A DNA stretch of 35,098 nt from an uncultured Prevotella sp. Its GTDB lineage: Bacteria; Bacteroidota; Bacteroidia; Bacteroidales; Bacteroidaceae. Below, in pieces: positions 33,857 through 35,098 of the stretch. The translations under genes were made by a program, and so were the position numbers. The stretch spans positions 1 to 35,098 of the forward strand of contig CAJONO010000119.1 of assembly GCA_905235905.1 (NCBI GenBank), in the 5' to 3' direction. The number at the start of each line of letters is the position of its first letter. Within the stretch, counting starts at the first letter, position 1. Below the pieces are notes generated by a model that was not told the origin of the DNA, did not search any database, and was given only the letters and a program-made list of their open reading frames with translations.

Positions 33857-33934
33857 ATTTACGATTTACGAATTTACGATTTGGCTGCGCCAACTATTCA
33901 CTATAAACTATAAACTATAAACTATTCACTACCC
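33857..33934. repeat. two heptamer arrays flanking a small hairpin between greA and the HIT gene
   Basis: ATTTACG-type units occur at 33857-33878, a TTGGC-TGC-GCCAA hairpin at 33881-33893, and then six 7-bp units (ACTATTC, ACTATAA three times, ACTATTC, ACTACCC) at 33893-33934. The last unit overlaps the greA stop codon. Confidence 0.75.
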
Positions 33935-34396
33935 TACGGTGATGTTCTCTATGCGCAGCTTGATGGTGCCGCGGGGTATGGTCACTTCCACCTCGTCGCC
34001 CACCTTGTGGTTCAGCAGTCCCTGGGCAATGGGGGTAGTGATAGAAATCTTGCCCTCGCGCAGGTTGGCCTCACTCTCCGAGACGATGGTGTAGGTCATG
34101 CGGGCCTTGGTGGCCATGTTGGTCATCTCGACCTTCGAGAGAATCTGCACCGAGTCGGTCGAGAGCCGCGAGGTGTCGACAATCTTTGCCTCGGAAATCT
34201 GCTGCTTGAGCAGGTTGATCTTCGACTCCAGGTGTGCCTGTGCCTCCTTGGCAGCCTCATATTCCGAGTTCTCGCTCAGGTCGCCCTTGTCGCGTGCTTC
34301 TGCGATGGCGGCCGATGCCTTGGGGCGCTCAATGCCCTCTAAGCGTTTCAGTTCGGCTATGAGCTTGTCATAGCCTTCTTGTGACATGTATGCCAT
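33929..34396 (-). CDS. greA: transcription elongation factor GreA
   Basis: A 155-residue protein with the GreA layout. An N-terminal coiled coil carries the acidic tip 'DKGDLSENSEY' (Asp39 and Glu42 correspond to the pair that positions the metal in RNA polymerase). A C-terminal domain includes 'TTPIAQGLLNHKVGDEVEV'. It rescues backtracked RNA polymerase. Length is normal. It has its own promoter with a long leader containing a terminator-like hairpin. Confidence 0.97.
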   Translation of the reverse strand: MAYMSQEGYDKLIAELKRLEGIERPKASAAIAEARDKGDLSENSEYEAAKEAQAHLESKINLLKQQISEAKIVDTSRLSTDSVQILSKVEMTNMATKARMTYTIVSESEANLREGKISITTPIAQGLLNHKVGDEVEVTIPRGTIKLRIENITVG

Positions 34397-34460
34397 AGTT
34401 TTTTTCTTTTAATTATGTGTTTTTTGTTTTTAGTTTCTTTCGCAGTAAGGTTAGGTCGGC

Positions 34461-34495
34461 AAAAACAAAGAATCCCGACAATGAAGTCGGAATCC
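34461..34495 (-). terminator. terminator-like attenuator in the greA leader
   Basis: On the minus strand GGATTCCGAC (34495-34486), loop TTCATT and GTCGGGATTC form a 10-bp stem with two G-U pairs. It is followed directly by CTTTGTTTTT. It lies between the greA promoter and the greA start, so it could end transcription early. Confidence 0.65.
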
Positions 34496-34532
34496 TTGGC
34501 TCTTCACTCGTAAAACCTCTATTTTGCGCGGG

Positions 34533-34564
34533 CAAAGTTACGCTTTTTTCCTGAACTGTGCAAA
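34533..34564 (-). promoter_or_regulatory. greA promoter
   Basis: On the minus strand, TTTG (complement of 34561-34564), a 20-bp spacer and TAACTTTG (complement of 34533-34540) give a full consensus match. The resulting leader is about 130 nt. Confidence 0.7.
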
Positions 34565-34619
34565 TTTTTTTGCATTTTTCTTTACAAGCACCCGTTGTTT
34601 TGCCGAAAAAGACCGCCAC

Positions 34620-34648
34620 GACGGAGGGGCTGGCCGACGGAGGGGCTG
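34620..34648. repeat. two-copy 16-bp-period direct repeat
   Basis: GACGGAGGGGCTG occurs at 34620-34632 and 34636-34648, in the divergent region between greA and the antitoxin-like gene. Role unknown. Confidence 0.55.
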
Positions 34649-34704
34649 TGAGATAATAATGTGGAAAAAATCGTCGAAGTTTCTTTTTTCTGCAAAAAAA
34701 ACAC

Positions 34705-34712
34705 TAACTTTG
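34705..34712 (+). promoter_or_regulatory. candidate -7 box for the edge gene pair
   Basis: TAACTTTG at 34705-34712 matches the -7 consensus 27 bp before the ATG at 34739. The -33 region is only a T-run. Confidence 0.45.
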
Positions 34713-34738
34713 CGCCATAATTTCTTAACAGCGTGAAT

Positions 34739-35092
34739 ATGGATTTGACAATTTCAATGAACACGGTGCTGAACTTCCTCCACTCGATGGCACTTTCGAC
34801 AAGCAACAAGCAGTGGCTCGCCGACCACCTCTATGAGGAAGTAAAAGCAGAGAAAAAGGCTGCGAGTGAGCGAAAGCAGAGCCAAGTTGGCTTGGCTTCT
34901 GCTGAGTGGGAGCAGGCTCGACCGGAGGTCAAAGCGGCTGCCACAACAAATAACGGCTGGCCGAAAATCCGTCGCGAGGATATGCGTATCTCGCCCGAAG
35001 TAATGAAGCTTGTCGAGGACATAGAGCCTCTGCCTGATGATTTCGACTACGACAAGGCACGTCTGGACTATCTACTTAAAAAGCACGGATGA
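34739..35092 (+). CDS. small antitoxin-like protein
   Basis: A 117-residue cytosolic protein; a GTG two codons upstream is possible. The N-terminal half ('MNTVLNFLHSMALSTSNKQW', 'LADHLYEEVKAEKK') looks helical. The C-terminal part 'ISPEVMKLVEDIEPLPDDFD' and 'KARLDYLLKKHG' resembles short acidic tails of Bacteroidetes antitoxins that wrap a partner toxin. Its stop overlaps a downstream ATG by four bases, as in toxin-antitoxin pairs. The family is not firmly recognised and the call rests mainly on size, tail and overlap. Confidence 0.6.
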   Translation: MDLTISMNTVLNFLHSMALSTSNKQWLADHLYEEVKAEKKAASERKQSQVGLASAEWEQARPEVKAAATTNNGWPKIRREDMRISPEVMKLVEDIEPLPDDFDYDKARLDYLLKKHG

Positions 35093-35098
35093 TGAAGA
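35089..35098 (+). CDS. start of an overlapping downstream gene (cut by window edge)
   Basis: ATGATGAAGA begins within the stop codon of the preceding gene (ATGA overlap). Only three codons are visible, so the product cannot be identified; a toxin partner would fit. Confidence 0.3.

Noticed and set aside
34413..34619. 68-codon minus-strand open frame upstream of greA
   Set aside because: It begins upstream of the greA promoter and crosses the promoter and attenuator, with no protein-like features.

Overview
The window looks like a chromosomal segment of a Bacteroidales bacterium, most likely a Prevotella-type organism (Prevotellaceae). The evidence is the family content: SusC/Oar-type TonB receptors, BACON and PEGA proteins, DUF1573, DUF3667, a large bacterial alpha-2-macroglobulin and a GH43 enzyme. 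Promoters of the Bacteroidetes type (TTG, about 20 bp, TAnnTTTG) also recur, and Shine-Dalgarno sequences are scarce. No rRNA, tRNA, CRISPR array or transposase gene was recognised.

Layout. Positions 104-5685 (minus) hold a two-gene operon: an Oar-like TonB-dependent receptor fused to a peptidoglycan-binding OmpA domain, then a BACON/OB-fold-like lipoprotein. Positions 5790-10483 (minus) hold a housekeeping operon in the order MlaE-type permease, sensor histidine kinase, Obg GTPase, PgeF laccase-domain protein and M23 peptidase. The Obg gene carries an in-frame palindromic insertion. Positions 10725-12764 (plus) encode a secreted GH43 glycosidase with a hairpin-rich leader and a strong terminator. 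Positions 12994-20454 (minus) hold a tightly packed, AT-richer seven-gene envelope operon: small barrel, TolB-propeller/LysM lipoprotein, two unrecognised secreted proteins, NTF2-like protein, PEGA/barrel fusion and multi-BACON lipoprotein. It is bounded by a 22-bp tandem array on one side, and by a complex foldback and a sugar-isomerase remnant on the other. It is the best candidate here for an undescribed system.

Positions 21385-30665 (minus) hold a four-gene operon: a histidine-kinase-like protein lacking its phospho-acceptor histidine, a DUF3667 membrane protein, a 1908-residue alpha-2-macroglobulin with a broken thioester motif, and a DUF1573 protein. Positions 30920-33277 (plus) encode a divergent TonB-dependent receptor. 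Positions 33452-34396 (minus) encode greA and a HIT protein, and greA has an attenuator-like hairpin in its leader. The right edge (plus) begins what looks like a small toxin-antitoxin-type gene pair.

A theme not explained by the genes is a set of short tandem arrays with units of 7, 8, 11 or 22 bp. They lie at operon boundaries and also inside genes, notably the alpha-2-macroglobulin. Two 88-bp arrays about 33 kb apart each consist of exactly eight 11-bp units and show a compensatory change in their inverted-repeat arms.
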